Assembly: GCF_016086655.4 (NCBI RefSeq)
Contig: NC_052144.2
Location: forward strand, 29,667,896-29,731,895
DNA length: 64,000 nucleotides
Direction of reading: 5' to 3'
Source: Lepeophtheirus salmonis
Taxonomy: Eukaryota; Arthropoda; Copepoda; Siphonostomatoida; Caligidae
Shown: piece by piece, positions 12,440-24,884 of the stretch
Layout: every line of letters starts with the position of its first letter
Position numbering within the stretch: the stretch's first letter is position 1
Translations under genes and position numbers: made by a program
The notes under the pieces: model-generated
Told to the model about the DNA's origin: nothing
Seen by the model: only the letters and a program-made list of their open reading frames with translations
Database searches by the model: none

Positions 12440-13395
12440 AGGATTACAGATGTTGCAAATTACATTTAATACATTCACATCACGAACGAACCGGTTTTCA
12501 TTTAAGGTCACATCTTCTCGTCCTGAAGTGACAGAAGTTCTTATCGACCTATTTGTTGGGACTATAGAGAAAATGGGCAGGTATATTATCTTTGCCACTG
12601 ATGTGTCGTTACATGACTCCATACTCAGACATTTCTGGGAAATATTGATGCACTTTGTTGCACCACGTAGGATTTTTAGCCTTGATGGCGTCGATGAGTT
12701 GGTTATGGTATGTAAAGACAGTTACAGTACGCCCTTTGATAAAATATTGGAAGTGACGATGGGCTTCTCTAACACCAAAGATCTCTCTTTCAGAAGTGGA
12801 GTACATCCACTGTATAGGTTTCAGAGCTCTACTAATGAACCCTAATGGGAGGAAATCTCCCAGGGCATCTTGCTGCTCGAGAACACCTCCAATCGTTGGG
12901 TAAGATGCATCGACCGTAAGGAAAAACACCCCCTCCGAAGAAAAATGCTTCAAGGTGGCAATGCTGGAGAGGGTGCTTCGTAATTTGAAGCAGGCCTTGT
13001 TGACCTCTTCAGTCCACTTAATCTTGGAACTTTTAACTTTAGGGATTAGTTTATATAGAAGAACTAACAACTCTCCCATGCTGGGAATGAATCTACGATA
13101 ATAATTGACCATTCTAATTAACTTGTGAAGGTCCTTGCCTTTACCAGGCCCATCAAGCATTTCGATTTGCTTAAGCTTTTCTTCAATGGGACGGATACCA
13201 TATTGACTAATTTGCTGCTTAAGAAACTCGATCTCCGCTCTGCAAAATTTCTTTTTTTTCAATATTGTGCGTCCATATCTTTTGAATTTGAAAGTACTCA
13301 TGTTCGATTTGCTCATGATGTTCCTTTTCGGACTGAGAAGCAATCATGATGTCATCGATATAGGCTAAAATATAGTCAAATCGTCCAAACAAGGA
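12440..13395 (-). pseudogene. Ty3/Gypsy retrotransposon pol fragment (RT end plus RNase H)
   Basis: Minus-strand fragment of a Gypsy-type polyprotein. The RT catalytic box YIDD lies at 13351-13362, in a different frame from the rest, so a frameshift separates it. Downstream a 244-codon open frame (12609-13343) carries the end of RT (MVNYYRRFIP, a thumb-region motif) and an RNase H domain with TVDAS and SEREIFGV for the first acidic residues. At the expected third aspartate the sequence reads TYHN rather than the usual TDH, so an active-site residue appears lost. No gag, protease, integrase or LTR was found within the window. Only about 300 residues of a roughly 1000-residue pol remain. Confidence 0.85.
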
Positions 13396-14685
13396 ATCCG
13401 TCTATAGTACTGTCATGTTTGTTTATTTTTCTTTAATCATAAATTTATTGGTTCGAACACAGCGGATAGCCTAGTGACATAACTCTAATTTTAGGACTCC
13501 GCTTCCTAAAGCTTTAAACCAAGTAGCGAAACGAGGACCTACGTGATCAATAGCCAAAAAATGTATTGGTACACAAAAACTTTTTTTTCTCGCTAGAGGT
13601 ACTCTTTAATTATTTATTTGGAGATAAAATTAGGAATTATGATGTTATCTAATGTATTTACTTTTAGGAAGTTGCTCATTTCAGGTGTGGAAGACGGATT
13701 TAGCTTAGCAAGAGAAGATTTTTATTATATGGAGGTTTGTTAACCCACTAATTTGTTTATTCGAGTTCTAAGGTTATGATTTTAATTAACTTAAAAATAC
13801 ATACCAGTAGTTTATAATTAAACTATGGAGTCCAAGTCAAGTTTCGACTCAAAGTTTCCAATTCTAACATAATTTACCATGCGTCTTAAATTATTCATTT
13901 ACTCTCATACTACTAATGCTTATGATATATAATCCCGGATTCAGAAAATATTTTTCTTAATAATTAAATAATCATAAATGAATTATGGAAAGCTTCTCTT
14001 CTCTTAGGTGGGATATTCCAAGGAATACTGAAACAATTATTACAGTTATAGTGTTCCTTGGATATGTATAAAACGATATTTCATCAAAGAATAAAATAAT
14101 TTCTTCTTTCCCACAGGAATTTGAGAGTGTGAGGCGTGCTTCATCAATCATTCTCTTTATTATATCCCAGACTACGTCAGTAAGAAAAATAACAGAGAAC
14201 ACTTCAAATGAAAAGCGACACCTTACGAAAAAGTGTTAAAACGCTATACGAATGTATCTCCTCAGGCTAACGGTCGCGTTTCGTTAGTTGGTTTAAAGCT
14301 TTACTGCTCCCTGTAGCAACAATAACTATGATCATTTAAATTTACTTCTTTGTGTTCCTTCTTTCTCTTTTCCCTCAGCTAAAGTACACCGGTAAAAACG
14401 GTTCTAATTCATTACAATAAAACCAACATTTATTTCATATGAATTACTACAAAAGGCTATAATTTCATAATTAATTACAAAGAACTTCAAGTAAAGGAAG
14501 ACCCTTAAATTATATATGGAAGATACATTTATACTGTAATATATGTATGAGGGCGAAACTGCCCAGGGCTAAACTACATAAAACGTAACTTCTGGTGGTC
14601 ACCCCCATAACATACACAAGCATGACTAAATTACAAGAAACGTGATTTTTAGTGAAACAAGAATAGGCAATTCAAAACCATTTTG
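13396..14685. other. intergenic, no gene seen
   Basis: AT-rich sequence between the Gypsy fragment and the next mariner remnant. A weak tRNA-like stretch near 13458-13510 is listed among the rejected items. Confidence 0.4.
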
Positions 14686-14689
14686 TGAT

Positions 14690-15100
14690 GTGCTATATTT
14701 TTAACTCAATATGCATCCCTTCTCATGCAATAACTGCTCCGTCACACCATCCAACATATTGGCAGCTCCTGTCAATTCAGACCATGTTATATCACGCTGT
14801 CATGATTGTAACTTAGAAGGAATGTAAATTCGTCTGAGAGATGCAGCAGACATGCTTCTCCAAGACGCACCACACTACAAAGTCCAGGGATTGAGGTAAG
14901 GGCATATGAGAAGCACATGGAGACAGTTTTTCTTGGTTATATGGATCTTTAGTGAACTTCTTGATATTGTAGGCAGTCTGGATGGAGATCCCGACGGTAT
15001 CGGCAGCCTTTTGGCAATGACACCGTCAAGGTGGATATCGGACAAGCGTTGCCTTTTTTTTTTTTGTTGCTCTGACATTTTTACAATTAGAGACATATGA
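14690..15100 (-). pseudogene. mariner-like element with the catalytic core deleted
   Basis: The minus strand begins with an intact-looking transposase N-terminus, MSEQQKKKRQRLSDI (near 15030-15075), then a helix-turn-helix-like stretch with TVGISIQTAYNIKKFTKDP in a shifted frame. It then runs straight into SLDFVVWCVLEKHVC (about 14840-14890), which normally follows the third catalytic aspartate. The remainder resembles a C-terminus ending EGMHIE near 14710. All three catalytic aspartates are gone, apparently by one internal deletion. The N-terminus is close to that of the element at 15602-17746 (MSEQQIKRQ), so the two belong to related families. Confidence 0.7.
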
Positions 15101-15601
15101 TAAAATACAATTAGTTTATTTTGTTACAGGTGTTTTTTGATTGTGTAATCAAACCTTTTAATTATGAATAAAGAGGATAAAATTGCAAGTTTTGGGTCCC
15201 CGCTCATTATTAAAAAGAGAAAAATTAACTTATATATATTGCTAAAATCTATATTTTTATGTTAGAGTAGATTAACAATTTTGAAAAGTACTTCGGTTAG
15301 GATTTAAAGGAAAGGAATGGAGGTTTCAAAAGTATTAAACTCCAAGTGTAGGTACTTATGTAAAACTATGAATGTGTACATAATATTTTCATAAAGTAAT
15401 ATTAAATTTTGTACCTTCATAAACTTACTTTTTTTATGTAATATTTTTAGGTAAATATACTTAAGTCAACCTCACATTTACACATTCTGTAAACAAAAAG
15501 TTTACTACTAATAACATGCTTTTATTTATCCGAGAGAATTACATCAATGTTTAATGAACAAAGGCAATCCATCATACTCATATGTTCGTTTATTTAAGGT
15601 A

Positions 15602-17746
15602 TACAGGGTAGGGCAGCAAAACGTGGACTGTTAATTCACCCATTCCTTCCCAAACGTACATATCTGCACGTTAAAATTACCCTTTTTGAAATATACATAC
15701 ACTTTATTATTGATTTTAAAATTAAGTATGTGTATGCGGCTCAGACATGGATTCTTTTTGTTACAGTTTTATTTTATAATAATTATTATTTAATAATATC
15801 TAAACTTCGTACGTTCAGGAATGAATTTATATTTCCTACTTTTGCAAATGTTTTAATTTTTGAAGTTTATCTAAAGAAACCTAAACATAAATTAACTAAC
15901 ATCGATGTAGACATTAATTATACTTAATAATTATAAGAATTAAAATTTGAAAACAGATTCTTTCGCTTTTGCAGAATGACTGACTCTCAAGATGCATCTA
16001 CAAGTGTTTATGTAATTCCAATCAAATATCCTTATGAGCAATGAAGATAAGGATAATGAAGAAGCAATTAAGGAAGATCCCAATTGTCTTTGAAAGGTTA
16101 TGTTGAACTCAAATACTTAGATTTGTACTTATCATCAAGATGACTGAGACGAAAATGAAGAGCCCAATTTCGATAAAACTCAATCCATGTTGTGAAAAAA
16201 CAAATTACAAGTACATTGAAATATATATTTATACCAGATGTGTTCTTTTGGCTTTATTTGTAGACAAATGGAAAAAGAAAACCATCTTTCAACTTATAGT
16301 TGAAAGCTGAAACGATTTTAAAATGTTATAAGAAAGTATCTAACACTATTAAATAATTTCTATCTATGTATGTATATCAGAAATTATTTTTTTATTTATC
16401 GTACAAAAGTTACCTTAGAATAAAATAAACTTTCTTACGATAAATCAGTCATACCCCTATTTATGATAACATCATTTTAATTTATAAGTACAAATATTTT
16501 TGTAGGAGATCTTCCCAAGCGTACATAGACGTACGTGACTACCAACGGCACAAATGACACTTTTAATGAAAAAATGATTTTGAATATTAATATATGTACT
16601 ATTGAAGCTACTTTACAAAATTTTATCAAAAAATTCGACCGATTTCTACACTCGAGAAGTAAGGGGTTAATGTTTATTTTCTCGTTACAATGGAAAGTTT
16701 TATGTGAATTTTATTTATATCAGCAAACTAAACTAATAATTTAGTCATTTCATCATCATGAGTGAGCAACAAATAAAAAGGCAGAGTATATCAGATCTCC
16801 TAGATACTGGAGTTGATCTGATGAAGATTACGGATATTGTTCAGTGTTCTAGGAGCCTGGTTTGCAAGTTGGCCAGGATGAAAAAAAAATGGAGAAGACT
16901 TCTCCAGGATTTCAAGAAGTGGAAGGCATAATTTAAAGAGGGGAAGTTCTTGTTAAGTTTAGAGAATAATATAAATAAAGATCCTACTATGTCGATGAAT
17001 TGCCTTGTCAACGACTTCTCTGTGGCTCTTAGGACCATCAGAAGGGCTATAAAGCACAAATTGGGATTAGTTTCTTTCACGTGGATACCACCCACCTTTT
17101 AAAAGAGGACATGAAAGTTAGAAGACTCGGGAGGTCCAAGAAAATCCTCACATGAATCAAAGAAAATGAATCAATTGTGAAATGTTCTCGGGAAAAAAGA
17201 TTTTCATAGTTCATCGATTCCACAACCGCCAGAACAAAATCGCCCAGGATGCCTACAATAAAGAGCTTAGGTACACCATTTTGCCATGACTGAAGACCAA
17301 CTACCTGGAGGGTAACGAAGTGTTGACTCAATACCACGCCACCTCTCACACGTCCGTCATGTGCCAAAAGTTTTGCACATATAATATGTCTCAATTCTGG
17401 TCCAAAGAGATATGGCCCCTTCCTCACAAGATTTGAACCCACTGGATTTTTCTATATGGGCACTTTGGAGAGGGAAACCAACAGTACCTCACTGAAGTCC
17501 TCCATAGTGGCTGCAAGGGACAACTTGTCCAAATAGTTTGTCATCAACTCCTGCATAAAATCCAGGCGACGTGTAAAGACTGTGATTGATAATGAACGTA
17601 ACTTTATTGAGTGAAAAAAGTTTAGTAAAAACCTTGTCTACATATTTAATTAACAATATATTTTTTGTGTATTATTGAAAATATAAAATTATTGGTATAT
17701 TTCTAAATCCATCTCTCGAGGCTACGTTTTGCTGCCCTACCCTGTA
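15602..17746 (+). mobile_element. mariner-like transposon, complete from TIR to TIR
   Basis: Both ends carry the terminal inverted repeat TACAGGGTAGGGCAGCAAAA (left 15602, right ending 17746), followed by ACGT on both sides. Each end is flanked by TA (15600-15601 and 17747-17748), the mariner target duplication. At 2145 bp it is much longer than the usual 1.3 kb, because about 1150 bp separate the left TIR from the transposase start. A similar 25-base stretch at about 15648-15672 and 16512-16536 (TTCCCAA(A/G)CGTACATA) brackets part of this extra sequence. A shorter relative with near-identical TIRs is at 29342-30270. Confidence 0.9.
16759..17600 (+). pseudogene. mariner-like transposase, decayed
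   Basis: Starts at MSEQQIKRQSISDLLDTGVD, with an N-terminal helix-turn-helix region (KITDIVQCSRSLVCKLARM), and hits a stop after about 55 codons. Frame-hopping remnants of the catalytic domain follow. Near 17390-17460 the translation MSQFWSKEIWPLP then, in other frames, DLNPLDFSIWALWRGKP marks the third-aspartate region. The C-terminal part continues with LKSSIVAARDNLSK to about 17600. Total length is close to a normal 340-residue transposase once frameshifts are allowed for. It sits inside the TIR-bounded element and is plainly inactive. Confidence 0.8.
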
Positions 17747-18107
17747 TATTGAACAAAGAATCGCGAAGGATTGTACATATGTATTAGGAAGAAATCATGA
17801 TTCCTTTGATGGAAAACGATAGAAAAAAATTGTACTTTTTTTTTTCTTTTTTCAAGCAAAAAATATTTGAGCTTTATCATTTATAATTACAAAATGTATT
17901 TGTCATTTTCAAGCCTTTCCAAGTATCATTGTTGTATTATAGATATCTGATAAACATTTACCTTTTATCTATTCTAAATATAGGATGGAACAACATCAGT
18001 TCCTTTTTCTACAATATTTAGAATACTAAGAGTCTAAAAATAAATGTTTCAGGGATAAGTACAAAATCTAAATTTAAACTTACACACTGTAGTTAAACAC
18101 CATTTAT

Positions 18108-18690
18108 ATACCAGGTGCAACAACATAACTACCTATAATCAAAAAGTTTTGATTGATACACGTTTACAAATTGCAGTTGTTCTAAAGGTAAATATTTACA
18201 AAATTTCCTACAATTTTGTATCTAGTTGCAGTACCCAAATTAGGTTCTGCTAATCCTGATAATGTTAGGGCAACTGCATCACCCTATTGCAGGGGGACAA
18301 AATTGTCAAAAAATAGTTCATAATAACTGCGAAGACTCATTCAAAAGATTTTTTAATTCGGGCAATGGGTTTCTTTCATGGCTGGTGTCAAAACTGTCCT
18401 CTCCCCCCTCAAAAGGTTATTTCCATCCACTTTTTTTGATAGCTTTCTGAACAGTCTGACGTGAAACCTCAAGATCTTTTGCATGGGCCTCATGGACTTA
18501 GGGGGATTAGGGAGCTCCTCCGAGTACAGTTTAGCCTTTTTGACAGAGCCCTTCTTCCTCTCCAACGTTTCGGACTTACTGACGGAGTAGAAGGTTGTCC
18601 TGGAGACACTTAACTGATTGGAGTGCGTGAATCGAAATTCGTCGATCACATTTAAGTGTCATTTTCTCGACTCGTACGTAAGGTAGAGAG
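18108..18690 (-). pseudogene. mariner-like transposase N-terminal part with a 3' TIR remnant
   Basis: Minus-strand coding for SVSKSETLERKKGSVKKAK, then MRPMQKILRFHVRLFRKL and LLRGERTVLTPAMKETH. These are the two DNA-binding helix-turn-helix regions and linker of a mariner transposase, matching the fragment at 8890-9470. The catalytic domain is missing. At 18108-18127 the sequence ACCAGGTGCAACAACAT resembles the reverse complement of the terminus GTTGTTGCACCCTGTA seen at 45600-45617, so this is probably the 3' end of an internally deleted copy. No matching 5' TIR was found above 18690. Confidence 0.65.
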
Positions 18691-18699
18691 CTCAGATAT

Positions 18700-19840
18700 T
18701 TTTGTTTACTAATTGTTGATGCTTTAATGTATCTAAATATAAATTAATTTCAATCATCAATAAAAGAAAAAAATTGCGGCGAAGATAATTAGATGTACCC
18801 ATATCCATGGAAGCATTTCTTTTTGTTTCAATTAGTTTGTTTCGTTTTCCAACAAATTAATTACCTACAGATACAATATTTAAAAGATATATATATATAT
18901 TTATTATTAGTAATTTAGTGACAAGACGTTTATCAGGCACTTTGACTGGTTATTTTATAATTTAAGAAGAAGTTGCACAATCATTTAGTTTTAGACCTTG
19001 TTGGTTAGTGATTTCTTGATCGAAAAAGCTGATTCGTAAGAGACAAAAAAATTTTGAATGAAATTATTTGAGTTATAAAAAAGTTAAATTTTAATTGGAA
19101 GATAAACTTGAGAAACTCTGGTAAAATCAAGCGTATATACTTTTGTAAGGTGTTAAGAAGTATTAAAAAAATACCATTACGGTCATTATAAATTTTTTAC
19201 ATATTTGGACATTTTTTGGAGGTAATCATTACATTAAATGAACAGAGCCTTCCTTACCTTTCAGAGAACCCAAAAATAATAAATAATGTCAATAAAAACA
19301 AGAAAAAGAACTGAAGAAGAATGTTTTTATTTAATTTATTTTATTCCTTGTTTAAAACTCAAAACATCTTAGCCCTTGGTACATAAAATAAAATTAATAA
19401 TAAAGTTTTATGAGACTAAATAAATGTGATATAAAAATAGAACAAAGGCATTGTATATTTGCTTTTTTCCTTTTCTATTGTGTAGAATTATATCCGAACC
19501 ATAAACTTTTTGATTCCTAATATGTTGAGTTAATATAAATGCTCACATTCTTATGAATGCTTTGTAAAAAAAAACTTTGAGACTAACATATAAAACTTTT
19601 GTTCTGAGATGTAAATATACTTATTGGGCTGATGCATTCCATATGGAGTAAAATAGTTTAATCATTTGTAACCCTTTATTTCCAGGGATATTATTTAAGG
19701 GGTATTTTAAAATTAATATCATGATTACAGATATGAAAATATAGTCTTAACCGGCGTGCGTTCATCGCTCTAAAATCATTTTTAGAGGTGCAAAGAATAA
19801 ATTCATGCACGTAAAATAATGAAATCAATTAGGAACCTGT
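18700..19840. other. AT-rich intergenic sequence
   Basis: Nothing assignable. A short (TA)n tract occurs near 18888. Confidence 0.4.
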
Positions 19841-19844
19841 TTCA

Positions 19845-20290
19845 GGGGCGTCCACAGGGAGGGGATGGCGTGGCTTTACCTCCTTCCAGAATATTCTAAA
19901 TCCTAAAAAATAAATTCTTTCATTTTTTTTTGAAATTTTTTTTTCTATTCAAAGCTATGGATTTTGGAGATTTTTTCCCTTAAAAATTATATTCGAAATT
20001 TTTTCCAAAAAAAATTATTTTTGAAATTATTTCCAAAAAAATTATACTTGAAATTATTTCCAAAAAAATTAGATTATTTGTGAACAGAGGTTGATTTTTA
20101 AAATTGTCTTCTAAAAAATTTTATTTTTTGTGAATAGCAATAGATTTTTTCCAAGCAATTGAATATTTGAATTTTCAAATATTCAAAAGTGTTTCACAAC
20201 AAATTGACGGTTTGAAATTTTTTTTGGGAAAATTACACTTTTTATGAAAAGCTAAAGATTGATTTAAAATTTTAAAAAAAAATGAAGCAC
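19845..20290 (+). repeat. AT-rich dispersed repeat with internal tandem units
   Basis: Begins with the relatively GC-rich CAGGGGCGTCCACAGGGAGG and continues as A/T-rich sequence. At 19985-20070 a unit of about 29 bases (ATTATTTTTGAAATTATTTC plus an A run) is repeated three to four times. The motif TTTTTTGTGAATAGCAATAG (20126 onward) and TGTGAACAGAGG recur at 7960-7990, so the two loci share a repeat family. Non-coding; probably a non-autonomous DNA element. Confidence 0.55.
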
Positions 20291-20635
20291 ATCAATGATG
20301 ATATAAAAAAAAAGCATTAATAAAATACATCGATAATTGTTACTATATAAAAATAAATTCTAGCAATCAAGAGTCCGGGTTAGAAATTTTAAACCTTCTG
20401 AGGATTAACTTTAGTGGCTTCTTATGTTGGAGTGATAACGATGGATTTTTTTTACATCTTTTGCTACCGAGTTCCAGGATGTGTCATCAGCATTCGGGAT
20501 TTTCAAGGAAAGAGTGGTATATCTAGTAGCAGATTCCATAAAAATTGCTCAAAATTCGTACGGGTATATTGATTATAAGATGTAAGCTTTCTTGCAATTA
20601 ATGGCTTAGAGTTTCATAAAGCAAAATCAATGGTG

Positions 20636-22505
20636 TTAGACTTCTGTGGAGACTGCTTCTTCCTTTGAGATAATCCGAAGAGTATAGAAACTTTGATTAA
20701 ATTCAAAGTTCCATTTTCCAGACCTTTGATGTTGATGGCGATGAATCTTTGCAGAATTTTGACAGCCCTGCAATCCACAAAGGCGTGCATCATTATATTG
20801 GTAAAAATTTTCCCACATTATTTGCATGGCTTATAAAATTTGATTCAATTGGCAGAGATTTGAAATTGTGCGGTAAATTTCCTACCATCCGAAATATATA
20901 TAACGGAAGATAAAATTATTTTTCTCAAATTTTCTCGAAGCCCTAAATATTTAAATAGTAATCACGAATGTAAAGCTTCGTCTGTTGGCTTAATAAAAGT
21001 CATTTTAAGATGCCGAGGTCTAGGAACAATAAAATGTTTTGTCCCTCTTTTTAAAGGGAAGTAAAAACGACCATCGCAGAAGGGGGTTTGCGCCTTTATG
21101 TCATGAAAGGGTAAAATATTTTTTTCCAGGACTTCTTCCTCTAATTTATATGGATTGTTAAAATTCCTAAAGAAAACAGACTTCTTAACCTGGCCTTGGA
21201 TTATATCCAGAATATAATCCCCATTGAATAAAGGAACAGCTGGCCAAATAATGAGTTGAGCTGCAGCCCATACCGGGGAGGGAGCAGCAATTTTCTCGTG
21301 GGTGAGGTTAGTACCAATCATGAGCCTATGGTAGAACTCGCTGTCTCCTCCTTTTAACGTCCGGTTTCCTGGACATATTGATAAAAATTATGATATAGAT
21401 TTTTGAATTAAATTCACTAGAAGTACAATTCCGCATCCAATGAGTGTTTTAGGCCTTTTTACGGGAGTTAAATAGCATTGGTGAAATTGCTTTTTAACCC
21501 ACTATTGTTCCTCTTTTATCTTCTTCATAGCAAATTGAGGCAAAATAGTGGCTTTGTATATAACTAGGGGAACTACTTGGTTGTTATATGGATTAATTCT
21601 TCTCTGAAAATTAAAATTTCTCCACCTTGCGAGGTTTTAGTAAATAGCACAATTTATAGTTTGCCAATTCAAAATATGAGGGCCTTGACACACCCAAATC
21701 ATGCCCAAGATCTCAATTTTATTTTTGACTTGACAACTTCTTACTTTTTGATCCTCACTTGGCTTCCAAGCATCCAGAGGAAGAATGGAGGTATTTGACC
21801 TGTTGAGTCTTAGACCAAATTTTCTTGAAATTCTTAATATTTTCCATTGAATAAATGTTATCATTCAGGATATATCTGTGCCTTTTAGGAACAAAAATCC
21901 ACTCAGTATGGACTACTGATTGAAAACCCGAATGAAAATACTCTAAAATATCTTTTGGGCTTGTAATGACTCTGTTTAAGTCTTTTGTTAGAATCACTCT
22001 CATCCATAACTTTGTCGTTCATCTCCTTCTCGGCTATTTCTGCTATTCTAAATGAATTAACAGTATCTGCCGTAAAGCTTCGAGTAAATAGAGAGCTAGA
22101 GTTCAATAATTTTTCGACTTCGTTTTGATATACCCTTCTTTTCCTTTACTTTTCCCTAAAAAAAATCTGAAGCGGAAGTTTGAAATGCTTGAGATAGAAT
22201 ATGTATTGCTTGCTTGCGCTAAATTTTAACTTATAACATAAAATAAGATTTTTTGAAAATTTTACTCAAAATTTATTTTCGCCAAGAATCCATCTTGAAA
22301 AAATAAATGAAAGCCATTTAAAATGGCAATAGAACCTGATTTCTATTAGTTTATGATGAAATGCTGGTTCAGATATATATATTGATCTGTGTACAGTTTT
22401 GTTTAGGTTGTGGGACATCAACGTCAGGTGAATCTGAGAACAATCTTTGTTTCTTTGCCGGGATACTTTATCTTCAGGACATTGGTTTTTTAAGATGTTT
22501 ACCAA
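20636..22505 (-). pseudogene. LINE copy 2, internally deleted
   Basis: Second copy of the LINE at 3169-6560, same orientation. Shared blocks include SFTADTVNSFRIAEIAEKEM (22010-22090; compare FADSLIFVRTAEIFESKM in copy 1), ILEYFHSGFQSVV (about 21890-21945), FGLRLNRSNTSILPLDAW (21760-21820) and VFFRNFNNPY (about 21140-21180). Between the HSGFQSVV block and the LNRSNTSIL block, the whole RT core (the GPDG, AIDF and YxDD motifs, about 1 kb in copy 1) is absent. The endonuclease part is also barely readable (22266-22505). Several stops and frameshifts. It cannot encode a functional enzyme. Confidence 0.75.
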
Positions 22506-22519
22506 ATTAAACCAAATTA

Positions 22520-24880
22520 TTAATAAAAAGAAAATGAATATATATTTATAGGCAAAGCTATGAGCGATCCAAAGAACCTCCTAGTTATACATTTGAGTAA
22601 TTAAATGTATGACGTAATAAATACAAATTTTATATTTAATAGTTTTGAATTTTATGGCAGTGTTAATGATTTTAACCAATTATCTGAGAGAATTATGCTG
22701 ATGGCCTTTTTCAAAAGAATATATTTACTATGCAAACATCGGGAGGAAGTTTTTGTTTATGTTTCTAATCATGGAAGTAAGCAAGTCGTATAAAATACCA
22801 ATATAAAGATACAAAAGTGTTGAAGTAAACATGAGTTTTAGAAAAGAAAAAGAACAGTTACCATTCTTACTTTTATAAATTCTAAAGATATTATTCATAG
22901 TTTATCTTCGACAACAAGTTGTTTATAGAATAAAACAAGGGAACCATATATCAATTCTGGGGATGCTCACTCACCTCTGCAAAAATCTGAACTTTATGTA
23001 GATCCATTGCAGCGAAAAGGTGCTACGAAATACACATATGACTTCTTACATAATTATTGTGGTAATGGATTAAATAAAAGCTACTTTGGGATGGAAGATC
23101 AAAATTATAAATATAATACATCCTTAATTCATTTTCTTATTTAAGACTCGACACCTTATTAGCAGACATTATTTCCCAGAGTTATCATACTTTTATGCTC
23201 ACTGGGACTTCATTATTTATCACTTTTCTACTCGTTATTACTGTATTATAATTAGAGATGGGATTTTTTGTAAGAGCGTTAGGAGAAAGAGTAGCAAATC
23301 TTATCCAATTAGCATGTTATTATCAGCTGTCAGTTACATGGTTTTGGAGGGAGAAAATGAATTACATTTCAAAAACTTTAGTGCACGGAAAATATTGTGA
23401 TTATATAATAATTCATGTGTATCTTTTTATTATTCTTTTTTAAAACAATTTACGCAAAAGATAGGCGAGAATGCTTACTTCAGAGGGACAACCTAAAACT
23501 ACAACGACCAATTAGGTATTGAAAAAACAAAAAAACAGCATACGCAATAACTTTTTTTTCTTATAGCTAAACTTAGTTTTTCCTTTCCCCAGATCCATTC
23601 TTACGATATAATTTAGACATTAAACAAAATTTGGCCTCATTTGTATAAATGGTTATGTAGATATTCATTAGTGCTTTTATGCGTAATTTGACAACGAAAT
23701 AAAAACTTTATATAATAATATTTTGACAAGGAATACTCAGAAAAAACTAAAAAATAGTTTGATTAGAAAAACCCAGAAAAAAACATCAAAAATTGAAACA
23801 AATACTACACATTTAACAACTTATATCTTTGAGCATTGTATCTTAAATGGTAATATTTCAATAGACTCCCTATTTTTCCTTCAAACGAAAACTTAAAGCC
23901 ATTTGGTATTATTTGCAAAAAATCTTTGTTATCTTTGACTTCAATTCATGGGTGCAAGTTCTAGCCCTGTAATTGTTCTACTGTCTTATTAAAACTCAAA
24001 GTTTGAGTAATAACACTTATTTAAAAGAATAATTATCATTTTATTAAAAAAAATAATTAGTAAAGTACTTCTACAACTAAAAGTACTAAAAAATTAAGTT
24101 GACAGGATACGCCCTACGTTATTACGAGAAAAATGAGATAAGACAAGAAAAAAAAGTACGCATGAAAGACAATTTTGGGAGGAATTGTTTTACTAAAAGA
24201 ATAAAACTGTAGTTTAAAAATAGACCACCATACCAGGAACTAACAAAAATAAAATCATATAAAACAATTATCTAATTAAAACAAAACAATAATAGTGACA
24301 TAAATAAAATGATTCGTCTATGTCAAATTCTTCAACGCTGGACTTGAACCCCTTTACAAAAAATTACTTTTCCTGAACAATCATTTTTAACATACAAAAT
24401 GATAGGGAAAAAGTCTGATATAGAATACCAAATACTAAATCACATCCAGAAAAAAATTGCAATCCAATTTTTTCTTTACATATTTACAGAAAATTCCTTA
24501 AAAATATTTATTTTCACCGGTAATCCCTCATTTAATTATTCTATAAAATACGCTTCAATTTATCACATATACCTATTTCATTAAATTGAACGTTGAGGGC
24601 ATATTAAATGTATAATCCCATAGCTTAAAGCTTTTACAATTTATGTTTACAAATGATCTGGTATTTACATCGAAAATAAAGGATCCCAAAGAAGCACCAT
24701 AATGTTTCAAAGAATAAAACTTTACTTGATTCACTATTTTATACGTTCCTAGTCCCTTTTTTTCGGCATAAAAATGGGGTGTATCAAAAGTATTTCCCGA
24801 TTCGGTACCCCGAACTTAATCAAGAGTTGTGTACTTCCTAAATGTAATATACACCTTTTTATATTTCGGTACTTTTTTAC
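22520..24880. other. AT-rich intergenic sequence
   Basis: No gene recognised. Contains the dispersed repeat at 23258-23600, described separately. Confidence 0.4.
23258..23600 (+). repeat. dispersed repeat, copy 1 (partner at 28290-28660)
   Basis: Aligns with 28290-28660 over about 300 bases. Shared stretches include GTAAGAGC, GAAAATGAATTAC, GGAAAATAT, TAATTCAT.TGTAT, CAATTTAC..AAAGATAG and TTAGTTTTT.CTTTCC. Copies are diverged by perhaps 25-30%. A 61-codon frame here (23258-23443) is not conserved in the partner, so it is unlikely to code. Confidence 0.5.
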
Positions 24881-24884
24881 ATAC

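Noticed and set aside
12450..12845. 131-codon plus-strand open frame
   Set aside because: It is the antisense of the Gypsy RNase H region and has no recognisable protein features of its own.
13458..13510. tRNA-like stretch (GCGGATAGCCTAGTGACATAAC...)
   Set aside because: An A-box-like start is visible but there is no credible B box at the right distance and no clover-leaf pairing.
16032..16091. Short acidic frame MSNEDKDNEEAIKEDPNCL as a real exon
   Set aside because: Too short to support as a gene; kept only as part of the observation on the long mariner element.
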